Shown: positions 23,263 to 32,703, counted from the first letter of the stretch. The stretch is DNA of 64,000 bases from HGM04593 sp045644465 (GCA_045644465.1 JAZRGV010000006.1:124001-188000), one strand, 5' to 3'. The notes: generated by a model from the letters alone, not told the origin. Numbers and translations are program-made.

Positions 23263-24029
23263 TATTTTTTGTTTCTTTTTATTACTTCGTCGGCAAGTGC
23301 CAGATAATTCTTTGCTCCTGTCGATTCTGCGTCGTACATAATAACCGGAATACCCATACTTGGTGCCTCTCCAAGTCTGATGTTACGCTGTATCACCGTT
23401 TCGAACACCAACTCGCGGAAGTGCTTCTTAACTTCGTTATATACCTGGTTGCTTAGGCGCAGGCGTGAGTTGAACATTGTTAACAGGAAACCTTCGATGT
23501 CAAGCTTGGGATTTAGGTTCGATTTAATGATTTTGATGGTGTTCAACAACTTGCTGATACCTTCAAGAGCAAAATATTCGCATTGTACAGGTATAATCAC
23601 CGAGTCGGCAGCTGTTAGCGAGTTCACAGTTATTAATCCCAACGAAGGAGAACTATCTATCAATATATAGTCATACTTATCCTTTATTGGTGCAAGTGTC
23701 TCGCGCATGATTTTCTCTCGGTTAGGCATGTCGAGCATCTCAATCTCCGCACCCACAAGGTCGATGTGCGACGGAATGATGTCAAGTCCCTCGACACAAG
23801 TCTTGTGTATTCCTTGTTCGGGAGTTGCATTGCCTATGAGGCATTCATAAATGGAGTATTCAATATTGCGTATATCAATGCCAAGGCCCGATGATGCGTT
23901 GGCCTGAGGGTCGGCATCAATGACTAGAACCTTTTTTTCAAGTGTAGCCAATGAAGCTGCCAGATTTATAGTTGTAGTGGTTTTTCCTACACCACCTTTT
24001 TGATTTGCTAATGCTATTATTTTTCCCAT
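23262..24029 (-). CDS. parA: Chromosome partition ATPase ParA (Soj)
   Basis: A 255-residue Walker-type ATPase. It starts 'MGKIIALANQKGGVGKTTTT' with the deviant Walker A (KGGVGKTT), followed by 'VLVIDADPQANASSGLG' and 'YILIDSSPSLGLITVN'. The ATG at 24029 is preferred over an in-frame TTG 18 bp upstream. It moves origin-ParB complexes on the nucleoid. It is the first gene of the operon, with a promoter at 24080-24087. The flanking housekeeping genes show that this is the chromosomal rather than a plasmid system. Confidence 0.95.
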   Translation of the reverse strand: MGKIIALANQKGGVGKTTTTINLAASLATLEKKVLVIDADPQANASSGLGIDIRNIEYSIYECLIGNATPEQGIHKTCVEGLDIIPSHIDLVGAEIEMLDMPNREKIMRETLAPIKDKYDYILIDSSPSLGLITVNSLTAADSVIIPVQCEYFALEGISKLLNTIKIIKSNLNPKLDIEGFLLTMFNSRLRLSNQVYNEVKKHFRELVFETVIQRNIRLGEAPSMGIPVIMYDAESTGAKNYLALADEVIKRNKK

Positions 24030-24079
24030 ATAGTTTGATTGTCCCAACGTCTCTGTTGGCCTTTTGTCATTTAATTATG

Positions 24080-24087
24080 CGAAGTTA
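24080..24087 (-). promoter_or_regulatory. -7 box of the parA operon
   Basis: Minus strand TAACTTCG at 24087-24080, about 50 nt before the parA ATG. Confidence 0.4.
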
Positions 24088-24148
24088 TGAAAAAAAAAGT
24101 AATGTATTTTATAAAAATTCAATAACTTATGAACAATCGGTTAATAAC

Positions 24149-24196
24149 AATAATAAAAAATGTTACACAGCGCGCTGTGTAACATTTTTTATTATT
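24149..24196 (-). terminator. Terminator of the GH84 gene
   Basis: A 48-bp perfect palindrome with 24-bp arms and centre GCG/CGC. T-rich flanks occur on both strands, so it can stop transcription in both directions. It separates the GH84 gene from the parA promoter. Confidence 0.85.
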
Positions 24197-24210
24197 ACAG
24201 TTTGTTCCGT

Positions 24211-27105
24211 TTATTCAGCAACGAAACGCAATACTTCGGTGCCGTATTTGTACTTTGCAACTGCAATGTATATGCCATTTGCAAGTTCTGCGGTTGAAAC
24301 AGGAGTTCCTGTACTTTGCTTTACAATCCGGCCGTCGGTTGAGTAAACGATAATGCTCTCAGCCTCCTCTGCAACAATCTCACCCCCGTTGTATGTCAAT
24401 CTGTTGCTTTCGATCTTTTCGACTGAAGTGTATTTCTCTTTTGATATAATCTTCACGGTGTAGCTCTCGGAGCGTGATATTTCTTTAGATTCCAATCTGT
24501 CACCCGAAACCACAAGATATGTCGATTTGCTGTTCTTTGCGGCACTTTGTGTCCATTGCATAGAGTAGTCGTCGCCCATAACGGTTATCAGGTATGTGTT
24601 CCAGTCGCTATAGTATGCATTTGTTCCGAATACACCATATTCGTTTATGTAGCGTCCGTCGGCGTTGCTTGTTATTTTGTAACAATCTTTTCCGTTTGCA
24701 TCAATGGAAATTTTCCATTCTTGTGCAATAGTAGGTTCATCTATGGTCTGGAATGTTGGCGTTCCTCCGTTGCCATTAATATTGCTGTTGGTGAGGAATC
24801 TGTTTCCATCCATAATGTAGTACACCTTGCCACTTTCTATATAGCCACCTTGTGGCTTTTCGCCCAATGGTACAATGTCAAATATGAATTGTGAAGGCAA
24901 AGCCTCGTTTGAGTTGCTTGTCTCTATCTGTGTTCCGTTTACCTTCCAGTATTTGTCACCTGCTTTGCCACCGTTCTTTATTGCATACTTTCCGTTGGCA
25001 AGCATTATTATTTCGTATGTGTGCCATACTGCTTCGTATGGGTTTGTGGCATCACTAACGGTGAAACTACCGTTCTCGTTGAGGTAGCGGTAGTCCTCAA
25101 GGTTTGTAATCTTGTAACGGTTTGTGCTTGGGTCAACGCTTATCTTCCACTCTTGTCGTTGTGGACGTATGTTGTCATGCTCGGCCTGGAATACAGGTTT
25201 TGTTCCTGCTGCCTTATTGTTGTTCGTTAGATACTGGCCGTTGTACATAATGTGATATGTGCCATTCTCCAATACCTGTGCTGGGAACACATCGGTGCGG
25301 TAGTTATAAACCTCCTTGTATTCAGCAATGAGTGTGCCAATGATATCTTTTATAAACGGTTCAATATGTACAGTGCCGACCACCGGTGTCGCAACTCTTG
25401 GCGATCCATCAAAATCGCGTGAGCGCAATGCTCCCTGAGCCTCATCGTATTCTTTGTATTTTAAGTAGTTTTCGATAAATTTTTCGGGGTTCTTTTCTGC
25501 AAGTGCATTGTTCATCTCAATGGCGCATACACCCTTTTGGCCAAGATATTTCATTGATTGAATCCATGGTTCAATTTCCTTTGTCAGCGCAGGCGCCTCA
25601 TCGGTAGTCAAGAGTGTCTCGGCTGTGCTTACCAACTTATAGAACTGTTCGCCAACAGCTGCGTATGCAGCCTCTCTGTCGGTTGCAATTTTGTTGTTGT
25701 AGGTCTCTTTTGCCTCGACAAATTCGGGCGATTCGTCCATGCGGCGCAGGCCATGATCGTTTATACCCAAATCGACATTGTTCTCGCAGAAGAAACGGAA
25801 CGCCTCGTAATTTTCAGGCATCAGGTATTTCATTGCTGCCTCCCACGATGCATTAGAGTCATAAGCTGGCATGTTCCATGTGTAGTCGGCGATGCTGAAG
25901 AGCGACACTTTTGATGCTTCGGCATATTCCATTGGATTGGAAACAAAGCCTGATAGCATATCTGCGATATTAAGATCATTTCCGTATGTGGGGCCCATCA
26001 ACAGGTGGTTGATGCAATAGTCGCTTACAGGGTAGTTGAGCCAGATATATGCCTTGCGCTTTATCTGGTTGTTTATCCATGTCATGTCGCCATAGTTAAT
26101 CATATCCACAACGCTGTTTCCGGTCCACATTATGTTGATGTCGCTGTTCATTATATCGCCGAGTGCAGGCAGATATATGCTGTTGGCCCAACCGCGATTG
26201 TATTGTGTGGGGCATATAGTAAGTGGCTTTACATCGGGAAAATCCTTCTTGAGTTCGGCTGCAATATAGTTCATCAGTTCAGCCTGCTCGTCGCCATGTG
26301 TACCGTCGTCACCCCAAAGGTCGTCCCAGAACACAGCAAAGCTTCTTACTCCAAGTTTGCACATTGCCTTAAGCTTGTTAACGATATTTGCTCTGTCTTT
26401 GTCGTTCCACTGTATATCCTCGCCCGGGTGAATGGCCCACATGAACTCAATCTTGTTTGCTTTGGCAACGTTGACATATTCAGTTATTTTGTTGCCAAGT
26501 TCGGTGGGGTACTCCTCGCGCCATTTGCTTCTGTGGTAAGCATCGTCTTTAGGGCCGTAAATATATACGTTCATCTTCATTTCTCCGAACATTTCAAGGA
26601 GTCCCATGCGGTCGGCTTCGCTGTAAGGGTTTCCATAATATCCCTCTACAAGTCCGCGCTGTGGCACGCTTGGATAGTCGGTGATGGTGGCGCACATCAC
26701 ATTGGACTGTGATGTCATCTGTATGAATGTCTGCACGCCGTAGTATGTACCTGAACCGTCATTTCCGGCAATAACAACTTTGTTGTTATTTACTTCAATG
26801 TAATATCCTTCGGCTTTTTGCGGAATAAGGCTCTCGTATTCGGCAACAGCGTTGTCGCCTCTCTCGCCAATAATAACCTGTACCGTTCCATTCTCGGTGT
26901 TGAATATCTTATTGAAAAGCGAAACGGCATCCGCATCGGCCTCCTCTGCACCGCTGAGGGTATAAGCTGCGTTACTTGAAAATGCCATCTCTGTTCCCCA
27001 AACAACACTCTGTGGTTTTGGGTAAATCTCTGTTTGCTGTGCGTTTGTAACTTGTGCTGCCAAGAGCATCAACGCCAATGCAAATCCGCTTAAAAATTTA
27101 TTCAT
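24211..27105 (-). CDS. Secreted GH84 beta-N-acetylglucosaminidase with C-terminal beta-trefoil-like repeats
   Basis: A 964-residue secreted enzyme. Signal peptide about 1-22; N-terminal GH84/GH20-type alpha-beta domain 25-150; catalytic barrel from 'QRGLVEGYYGNPYSEADRM' with 'YIYGPKDDAYH', 'WAIHPGEDIQW' and the catalytic pair Asp261-Asp262 in 'SFAVFWDDLW'. 'IMWTGNSVV' and 'AYIWLNYPVSDY' are also typical of GH84 O-GlcNAcase/hyaluronidase-like enzymes, which use substrate-assisted cleavage of terminal GlcNAc. After a helical region, two ricin/beta-trefoil-like repeats ('YHIMYNGQYLTN' near 616; 'YYIMDGNRFLTN' near 758) could bind glycan. The last 75 residues resemble a type IX secretion tail ('STDGRIVKQ...ELANGIYIAV'). 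It probably acts on mucin or host glycans. It is monocistronic. Confidence 0.9.
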   Translation of the reverse strand: MNKFLSGFALALMLLAAQVTNAQQTEIYPKPQSVVWGTEMAFSSNAAYTLSGAEEADADAVSLFNKIFNTENGTVQVIIGERGDNAVAEYESLIPQKAEGYYIEVNNNKVVIAGNDGSGTYYGVQTFIQMTSQSNVMCATITDYPSVPQRGLVEGYYGNPYSEADRMGLLEMFGEMKMNVYIYGPKDDAYHRSKWREEYPTELGNKITEYVNVAKANKIEFMWAIHPGEDIQWNDKDRANIVNKLKAMCKLGVRSFAVFWDDLWGDDGTHGDEQAELMNYIAAELKKDFPDVKPLTICPTQYNRGWANSIYLPALGDIMNSDINIMWTGNSVVDMINYGDMTWINNQIKRKAYIWLNYPVSDYCINHLLMGPTYGNDLNIADMLSGFVSNPMEYAEASKVSLFSIADYTWNMPAYDSNASWEAAMKYLMPENYEAFRFFCENNVDLGINDHGLRRMDESPEFVEAKETYNNKIATDREAAYAAVGEQFYKLVSTAETLLTTDEAPALTKEIEPWIQSMKYLGQKGVCAIEMNNALAEKNPEKFIENYLKYKEYDEAQGALRSRDFDGSPRVATPVVGTVHIEPFIKDIIGTLIAEYKEVYNYRTDVFPAQVLENGTYHIMYNGQYLTNNNKAAGTKPVFQAEHDNIRPQRQEWKISVDPSTNRYKITNLEDYRYLNENGSFTVSDATNPYEAVWHTYEIIMLANGKYAIKNGGKAGDKYWKVNGTQIETSNSNEALPSQFIFDIVPLGEKPQGGYIESGKVYYIMDGNRFLTNSNINGNGGTPTFQTIDEPTIAQEWKISIDANGKDCYKITSNADGRYINEYGVFGTNAYYSDWNTYLITVMGDDYSMQWTQSAAKNSKSTYLVVSGDRLESKEISRSESYTVKIISKEKYTSVEKIESNRLTYNGGEIVAEEAESIIVYSTDGRIVKQSTGTPVSTAELANGIYIAVAKYKYGTEVLRFVAE

Positions 27106-27132
27106 ATTGATAAAAAGTTTTAATTTCTAATG

Positions 27133-27140
27133 CGAAGATA
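27133..27140 (-). promoter_or_regulatory. -7 box of the GH84 gene
   Basis: Minus strand TATCTTCG at 27140-27133, 27 nt before the ATG at 27105, back to back with the surE promoter. Confidence 0.45.
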
Positions 27141-27171
27141 TGTATTAAAGATGATTTCGACAAATTTTTAT

Positions 27172-27179
27172 TATTTTTG
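27172..27179 (+). promoter_or_regulatory. -7 box of surE-lpxB
   Basis: TATTTTTG, an exact TAnnTTTG match, 26 nt before the surE ATG. Confidence 0.5.
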
Positions 27180-27205
27180 CCAACATAAATATATACAATT
27201 GCTTT

Positions 27206-27967
27206 ATGAGTAAACGACCATTGATATTGGTGTCAAACGACGACGGCTATCAGGCCAAAGGTATTAACTCTCTTTTGCAGGTGTTGAAGGAGTTCGGCGA
27301 TGTTGTTGCCGTTGCTCCGCATACAGGACGCTCCGGTAAAGGATGTGCCATAACAAGTGAGACACCCATAAAAACAACCCTTATATCTTCGGAGCCTGGG
27401 CTCGAGATATATTCATGTACAGGAACGCCCTGCGACTGTGTGAAAATTGCATGTCATGCGATAGTGCCACGCACGCCCAATCTCATTGTCGGTGGTATCA
27501 ACCATGGCGACAACTCCGCTGTCAATGCTCACTATTCGGGAACAATGGGTGTTGTTATGGAAGGCTGTATGAAAGGTATTCCATCGGTGGCATTTTCATT
27601 GTGTTCACATGATGCCGATGCCGACTTTACGCCAACATACGATGTTATACGCAAGGTCGTTGCAAATGTGCTTGAGCGTGGATTGCCATATGGTAGCTGT
27701 TTGAATGTCAACTTCCCCGATACTCCTGATTATAAGGGTGTACGAGTATGTCGTCAGGCTTATGGCACTTGGGTGAATGAATGGGAATCGCATAACCACC
27801 CGCGTGGTGGTCAGTGGTGGTGGCTCACCGGTGAGTTTCATATTGATGACACCGATGAATATTCCGACAGGGTAGCATTGAACAATGGCTATGTGGCTAT
27901 AACGCCTACAAAAATCGATTTAACCGATTACACTCTGCTGAATGAGATGCAGAACTGGAATTTATAA
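27206..27967 (+). CDS. surE: 5'/3'-nucleotidase SurE
   Basis: A 253-residue metal-dependent survival nucleotidase. The N-terminal 'ILVSNDDGYQAKGINSL' supplies the metal-binding Asp pair. 'VAPHTGRSGKGCAIT' and 'GGINHGDNSAVNAHYSGTMG' are the conserved active-site segments. It dephosphorylates nucleoside monophosphates. It is 34 bp upstream of lpxB on the same strand, and this order is common in Bacteroidetes. Confidence 0.95.
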   Translation: MSKRPLILVSNDDGYQAKGINSLLQVLKEFGDVVAVAPHTGRSGKGCAITSETPIKTTLISSEPGLEIYSCTGTPCDCVKIACHAIVPRTPNLIVGGINHGDNSAVNAHYSGTMGVVMEGCMKGIPSVAFSLCSHDADADFTPTYDVIRKVVANVLERGLPYGSCLNVNFPDTPDYKGVRVCRQAYGTWVNEWESHNHPRGGQWWWLTGEFHIDDTDEYSDRVALNNGYVAITPTKIDLTDYTLLNEMQNWNL

Positions 27968-28001
27968 GTGTTGCGTTGAAGGTTTTATTTAAAACAGATT
28001 T

Positions 28002-29144
28002 ATGAAATATTATCTCATTGTTGGCGAGGCTTCGGGCGATTTGCATGCTTCAAACCTGATGAAATCCATAAAAGAGGTCGATGCCGATGCTCGCTTCCGC
28101 TTTTTTGGTGGCGATATGATGTCGGCTGTCGGTGGTGAGCGCGTGAAGCACTATCGCGAGCTTGCATACATGGGTTTTGTTCCGGTGTTGTTGCATCTTA
28201 GAACTATTCTCTCTAACATGAAACTATGTAAAAAGGATATTCTCGATTGGAACCCCGATGCGCTTATTCTTGTTGATTATCCCGGTTTTAATCTTTCTGT
28301 GGCCGAGTTTATACATAAGAACAGCAATATCCCGGTTTATTATTATATATCTCCCAAAATATGGGCATGGAAAGAGTACCGTATAAAGAATATAAAGCGC
28401 GATGTTGATGAACTCTTCTCCATACTTCCTTTCGAAATAGATTTCTTTGAGAAGAAGCATAACTATAAAATAAACTATGTTGGCAATCCATGCGTCGATG
28501 CTGTGGATGCGTTCAAAAAGAACAGCCCAAGGACACGCGATGAATTCCTTAAGCAGAATAATCTTCCCAACAAGCCTTATGTGGCTCTTTTGGCAGGCAG
28601 TCGTAAACAGGAAATTGTAGCCAACCTTCCAATGATGCTCGAGGCAATGAGTGCTTATCCTGAATATCAGCCGGTCATTGCAGGTGCGCCCGGTATCAAC
28701 AAGGAGTTCTATGAGCCTTACCTTTCGTCTGGAGCAAAGATTCTCTTTGGACAAACATATGACATCTTGAATAATGCCCATGCTGCATTGGTTACATCGG
28801 GAACGGCAACTCTTGAGACAGCGCTTTTTAATGTGCCGCAAGTTGTGTGTTATGCCACACCTATGCCAAAGCTCTATTCTTGGCTCAAGAAAAATTTTCT
28901 TAAGGTGCGTTATATATCGTTGGTAAACCTAATTGCCAATAGCGAGGTGGTGCGTGAACTTGTTGCTGCCGATATGAATGTTGCCAATATTAAAGCCGAG
29001 CTGGGTGCTCTTTTGCCCGTTGATGGCGAAAAAAGAGCGACTATGCTCAAAGAGTATAGTCGCATGATGGATATTCTTGGTGAGCCGGGAGCTTCGGTGC
29101 GTGCGGCTCAAAAGATTGTAGCTTTGTTAAAGAATACCGATTAA
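28002..29144 (+). CDS. lpxB: Lipid-A-disaccharide synthase
   Basis: A 380-residue GT-B glycosyltransferase (family GT19) that joins UDP-2,3-diacylglucosamine and lipid X to make the lipid A disaccharide at the inner membrane. It starts 'MKYYLIVGEASGDLHASNLM' and has 'RFFGGDMM', 'VDYPGFNLSVAEF', 'YYYISPKIWAWKEYRIK' and 'LLAGSRKQEI', with 'VTSGTATLETALF' in the donor site. It is a full-length family member. Its 3' end overlaps the end of the convergent cdsA by 18 bp. Confidence 0.96.
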   Translation: MKYYLIVGEASGDLHASNLMKSIKEVDADARFRFFGGDMMSAVGGERVKHYRELAYMGFVPVLLHLRTILSNMKLCKKDILDWNPDALILVDYPGFNLSVAEFIHKNSNIPVYYYISPKIWAWKEYRIKNIKRDVDELFSILPFEIDFFEKKHNYKINYVGNPCVDAVDAFKKNSPRTRDEFLKQNNLPNKPYVALLAGSRKQEIVANLPMMLEAMSAYPEYQPVIAGAPGINKEFYEPYLSSGAKILFGQTYDILNNAHAALVTSGTATLETALFNVPQVVCYATPMPKLYSWLKKNFLKVRYISLVNLIANSEVVRELVAADMNVANIKAELGALLPVDGEKRATMLKEYSRMMDILGEPGASVRAAQKIVALLKNTD

Positions 29145-29963
29145 GTTCAAGTATATCAATACACAAGGTATAGCAAGCAATGTACTGTCGAAACGGTCGA
29201 GCATTCCGCCGTGTCCGGGCAGTATGTTGCTTGAATCTTTTATCTGCATCTCACGTTTCATACTCGATTCCACAAGGTCGCCCAATGTTCCCGCAGCAAC
29301 AACTACAGTTGCCAGGCCCATCCACTGCCAAATATTCATGATGTCGAAGAAGCGTGACATTACAGCGCCTGCAGCAATGGCAACAATGGCACCCCCAATG
29401 AAACCTTCCCATGTCTTTTTAGGCGATATGCGCTCGAACATCTTATGTCGTCCTATGCTGCATCCCACAAAGAATGCACCGGTGTCGTTACACCAGATGA
29501 AAAAGAATATTGTTATTGGTAGCAACCAACTATATGTGTTACCCGGTTCTGCTCCGCCTGTTGCAAGGATATTAAGCAAGGCGAATGGAACAGCCACATA
29601 TACCTGGCTTAATGTGAAGTAGGCATAATTGTCGAGAGACTTTCCCTCTGTGTCAAACAATTGGCGAATGAATATATATGCCACAATGGCTATGTATGGC
29701 GAATATATAGTCAGTGGGTTAACGCGTACTCCATGAAAAAGCATAAATGTGGCAATAAACAGATATCCGCCACCAAGTACGGCAAGCCAGGAGCTGAATG
29801 TCGTGCCTTTATATTTCTTTGTTATTGAACAGAATTCGTTCACAGAGAGCAAGGTAACCAATAGGAACAGCACTCCGAATGAAGCCTTTCCGTAAAGGAT
29901 AGATGCAAGCAATGTAATTGCGAAAGCAGCACCTGTGGCAATGCGTACCAGTAACTTTTTCAT
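29127..29963 (-). CDS. cdsA: Phosphatidate cytidylyltransferase
   Basis: A 278-residue polytopic membrane enzyme that converts phosphatidic acid and CTP to CDP-diacylglycerol. About eight hydrophobic segments are present. The C-terminal signature runs 'SPKKTWEGFIGGAIVAIAAG', followed by 'GTLGDLVESSMKREMQIKDS' and 'LPGHGGMLDRFDS', with the conserved Asp residues. It is the last gene of the rsfS-ftsH-cdsA operon and is placed 32 bp after ftsH. Confidence 0.95.
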   Translation of the reverse strand: MKKLLVRIATGAAFAITLLASILYGKASFGVLFLLVTLLSVNEFCSITKKYKGTTFSSWLAVLGGGYLFIATFMLFHGVRVNPLTIYSPYIAIVAYIFIRQLFDTEGKSLDNYAYFTLSQVYVAVPFALLNILATGGAEPGNTYSWLLPITIFFFIWCNDTGAFFVGCSIGRHKMFERISPKKTWEGFIGGAIVAIAAGAVMSRFFDIMNIWQWMGLATVVVAAGTLGDLVESSMKREMQIKDSSNILPGHGGMLDRFDSTLLAIPCVLIYLNLIGIL

Positions 29964-29995
29964 ATTGTTGTTGTTTTATGTGTTTTTATTGTGTG

Positions 29996-31990
29996 TCAAG
30001 CAGTTGTTGTAGGTTCTTCCGGCTTCTCTACCTCTTCTGCTTCGGGCTGTTGTACCTCTTCGGGTACAACTTCGCTCTGTGCTTCATTGCTTGCAAAAAT
30101 CTCCTCGCTACGCGATGTCCAAGGACGTTTTCCAAAAATTTTCTCCACATCCTCGGCGAATATCACTTCGCGCTCCATAAGTATCTTTGCAAGTTCGGCA
30201 TGTCCTTCCTTGTGCTCGCGTAATAACTCTTTGGCTCTCTCATACTGATCGTTTATCATAGCATGTACCTCGTTGTCGATGGTCTCGGCTGTCTTTTCGC
30301 TGTATGGGCGGTTGAACGAGTATTCATTATTGTTGTAGTAGCACAAGTTCGAGAGTTTGTCGCTCATACCTGCGTATGCAATCATTCCGTATGCCTGTTT
30401 GGTCACACGTTCAAGGTCGTTCATCGCGCCTGTCGATATGTGACCAATGAAAGCCTCTTCTGCAGCACGGCCTCCAAGTGTGGCGCACATCTCGTCGAGC
30501 ATTTGCTCCTTGGTTGTTATCTGTCGCTCCTCTGGCATGTACCATGCTGCGCCAAGTGCTCTGCCTCGCGGAACAATGGTGACCTTAATCAACGGGTTGG
30601 CATGCTCAAGGAACCACGAGATTGTGGCATGTCCTGCCTCGTGTATAGCAATGGTCTCTTTTTCCTTTTGCGTCATCACCTTGGTTTTCTTCTCCAATCC
30701 GCCTATTATGCGGTCTATGGCATCAAGGAAATCCTGTTTATCGACAGCTTTTTTCTTGTTACGTGCAGCAATAAGTGCCGCCTCGTTACAAACATTGGCA
30801 ATGTCGGCACCCGAAAAGCCCGGTGTTTGTCGTGCCAAGGTGTCTATATCTACCGACTGGTCGAGCTTCAATGGGCGCAAGTGTACTCCGAACACCTCTT
30901 TACGCTCATTGAGGTCGGGGAGGTCAACATGTATCTGGCGGTCGAAGCGTCCTGCTCGTAGCAGAGCTTTGTCAAGTATGTCGGCGCGGTTGGTTGCAGC
31001 AATCACAATTATACCGCTGTTTGTGCCAAATCCGTCCATCTCGGTAAGCAACTGGTTTAGAGTGTTCTCTCTCTCGTCGTTGCCGCCCATATTGGGGTTT
31101 TTGCCTCTTGCTCGTCCCACTGCGTCAATCTCATCAATGAAAATGATGCATGGTGCCTTCTCTTTTGCCTGACGGAACAGATCGCGTACACGCGATGCAC
31201 CCACACCCACGAACATTTCAACAAAGTCGGAACCCGACATTGAGAAGAATGGGACATTCGCCTCGCCGGCAACGGCTTTGGCAAGTAGGGTTTTACCTGT
31301 TCCCGGAGGGCCTACGAGCAATGCGCCTTTGGGAATCTTACCACCAAGTTCGGTATATATCTGTGGGTTTTTCAAGAAGTCAACAATCTCTTTAACCTCC
31401 TGCTTCGCCCCCTCCTGTCCTGCCACATCCTTGAATGTAATCTTGGGCTGGTTGGCTTTGTCGAATAGTTTCGCTTGTGATTTTCCTACATTGAATACAC
31501 CGCCTTGTCCTCCGCCGGCTCCACCGCTCATCTTGCGCATGATGAATATCCATACGCCCACAAGAACAACGATTGGCAGTATGTTCCACAATAATCCGTT
31601 TAGATAGTCCGGCTTTTTATCGTAGCGTAGCTTGCCTTTGAAATTGCCGTTGCTCTTTTGTTCAAAGATGAACTTTTCAAAGTTATCCCTTGAGCCAATG
31701 GTCGATACAACCATGGGTCGTGTACCCTTTGCGATGTTCTTATCCTTGAAGATATTGCTTGCAGAATCCTTGTAAATATAAGCCTCTACATCATCATTGT
31801 CGTAAACAGTAATATTCTCGACGTATCCCTTTGAAATAAGCTCTGTCAGTTCCGAATACTCTTTTTCCATCACAAGGCTGTTGTTGTTCTCTCCAAAAAG
31901 AAAGAAATACAACAAGATTCCTCCTACGAACATGTAGAACCATGTGAAACTGAATTTCGGTTTTTTGATATTTATGTTATTGTTTGCCAT
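29996..31990 (-). CDS. ftsH: ATP-dependent zinc metalloprotease FtsH
   Basis: A 664-residue membrane AAA+ protease that degrades misfolded or short-lived membrane and cytosolic proteins. Two transmembrane segments (about 14-32 and 131-151) bracket the periplasmic part. Walker A 'GPPGTGKT' (227-234), Walker B 'IIFIDEIDA' (282-290), second region of homology 'ATNRADILDKALLRAGRFDR', zinc site 'HEAGH' (450-454). The C-terminal tail (about 640-664) is Glu/Pro-rich with low complexity. It lies between rsfS and cdsA, the usual Bacteroidetes arrangement. Confidence 0.98.
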   Translation of the reverse strand: MANNNINIKKPKFSFTWFYMFVGGILLYFFLFGENNNSLVMEKEYSELTELISKGYVENITVYDNDDVEAYIYKDSASNIFKDKNIAKGTRPMVVSTIGSRDNFEKFIFEQKSNGNFKGKLRYDKKPDYLNGLLWNILPIVVLVGVWIFIMRKMSGGAGGGQGGVFNVGKSQAKLFDKANQPKITFKDVAGQEGAKQEVKEIVDFLKNPQIYTELGGKIPKGALLVGPPGTGKTLLAKAVAGEANVPFFSMSGSDFVEMFVGVGASRVRDLFRQAKEKAPCIIFIDEIDAVGRARGKNPNMGGNDERENTLNQLLTEMDGFGTNSGIIVIAATNRADILDKALLRAGRFDRQIHVDLPDLNERKEVFGVHLRPLKLDQSVDIDTLARQTPGFSGADIANVCNEAALIAARNKKKAVDKQDFLDAIDRIIGGLEKKTKVMTQKEKETIAIHEAGHATISWFLEHANPLIKVTIVPRGRALGAAWYMPEERQITTKEQMLDEMCATLGGRAAEEAFIGHISTGAMNDLERVTKQAYGMIAYAGMSDKLSNLCYYNNNEYSFNRPYSEKTAETIDNEVHAMINDQYERAKELLREHKEGHAELAKILMEREVIFAEDVEKIFGKRPWTSRSEEIFASNEAQSEVVPEEVQQPEAEEVEKPEEPTTTA

Positions 31991-32010
31991 ATATCTTTTA
32001 TCAATGTGTA

Positions 32011-32382
32011 TTAGTCAAGGTCGGGTATGGTTGTCAATGTTGCGTCGGCCCACAAGTGTTCAATGTCGTAGAACTTGCGTACCTCGGGCTGGAATATATG
32101 TACAAGTATATCGCCATAATCCATAGCAACCCATTGTGCGTTGCGTAATCCGTCAACGGCATAAGGCTTTCTTCCACAATTTATTCTCACGGTGTCCTCA
32201 ATGGAGTCGGTTATGGCGCTTACCTGTGCAGGTGAGCCACCCTGACATATAACAAAGTAATCGCATATGCTGTTTCCGAGTTTAAGCATATCTACGATAA
32301 CAATTTCCTTACCTTTCTTGTCTTGAATACCTTCTACTATTTGGTTTATAACTTCTTGTGCGTTACTGTTTTTGTTTTGCAT
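32011..32382 (-). CDS. rsfS: Ribosome silencing factor RsfS
   Basis: A 123-residue RsfS/Iojap protein that binds ribosomal protein uL14 and blocks subunit joining when nutrients are low. 'EIVIVDMLKLGNSICDYFVI' and 'GLRNAQWVAMDYGDILVHIF' are family signatures. The ATG at 32382 is used; a TTG 27 bp further upstream is close to the promoter at 32421-32428 and less likely. First gene of the operon with ftsH and cdsA. Confidence 0.93.
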   Translation of the reverse strand: MQNKNSNAQEVINQIVEGIQDKKGKEIVIVDMLKLGNSICDYFVICQGGSPAQVSAITDSIEDTVRINCGRKPYAVDGLRNAQWVAMDYGDILVHIFQPEVRKFYDIEHLWADATLTTIPDLD

Positions 32383-32420
32383 ATAGTGTGTTGTATAATA
32401 TTTGTTCAAATTTGTTCTTG

Positions 32421-32428
32421 CAAAAATA
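32421..32428 (-). promoter_or_regulatory. -7 box of the rsfS-ftsH-cdsA operon
   Basis: Minus strand TATTTTTG at 32428-32421. A second -7-like box TATCTTCG lies at 32513-32506, so the operon may have tandem promoters. Confidence 0.45.
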
Positions 32429-32586
32429 ATGCCAATAGGGCTATGAGTGTTAAGTGATAGCGCAGTATGACAAAATGTCTTGTTTGTCTCACATATTTTA
32501 TTTTGCGAAGATAGTCGAATTTTATGCTCGAAACAGCAAAAAAAGAGTTATTTTTCATTTTTTTTAGCAAAAAAAGAAGAAAATAG

Positions 32587-32616
32587 TTTGTTTTACAAAA
32601 AAAAGATGTACCTTTG
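32587..32616 (+). promoter_or_regulatory. Promoter of tRNA-Gln
   Basis: TTTG (32587-32590), 18 nt, then TACCTTTG (32609-32616). This matches the consensus and lies 16 nt before the mature 5' end. Confidence 0.7.
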
Positions 32617-32632
32617 CATCGCATTTGAGTCT

Positions 32633-32703
32633 TGGGCTATGGTGTAATGGTAACACTGCAGATTCTGGTCCTGCCTTTCCTGGTTCGAATCCGGGTAGCC
32701 CAA
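32633..32703 (+). tRNA. tRNA-Gln (anticodon CTG)
   Basis: A 71-nt cloverleaf. The acceptor stem TGGGCTA/TAGCCCA is perfect, the D arm is GTGTAATGGTAACAC, the anticodon loop is TTCTGGT with CTG at 32665-32667, and the T arm is CCTGG-TTCGAAT-CCGGG. The discriminator base is A. The innermost anticodon-stem pair is an A-C mismatch. CCA is not encoded. It reads CAG codons. Confidence 0.95.

Noticed and set aside
22372..24029. ParA/ParB as a sign of an integrated plasmid
   Set aside because: The pair sits in an operon with a transglycosylase, DUF5683 and rsh, typical of Bacteroidetes chromosomes, with no replication gene nearby.
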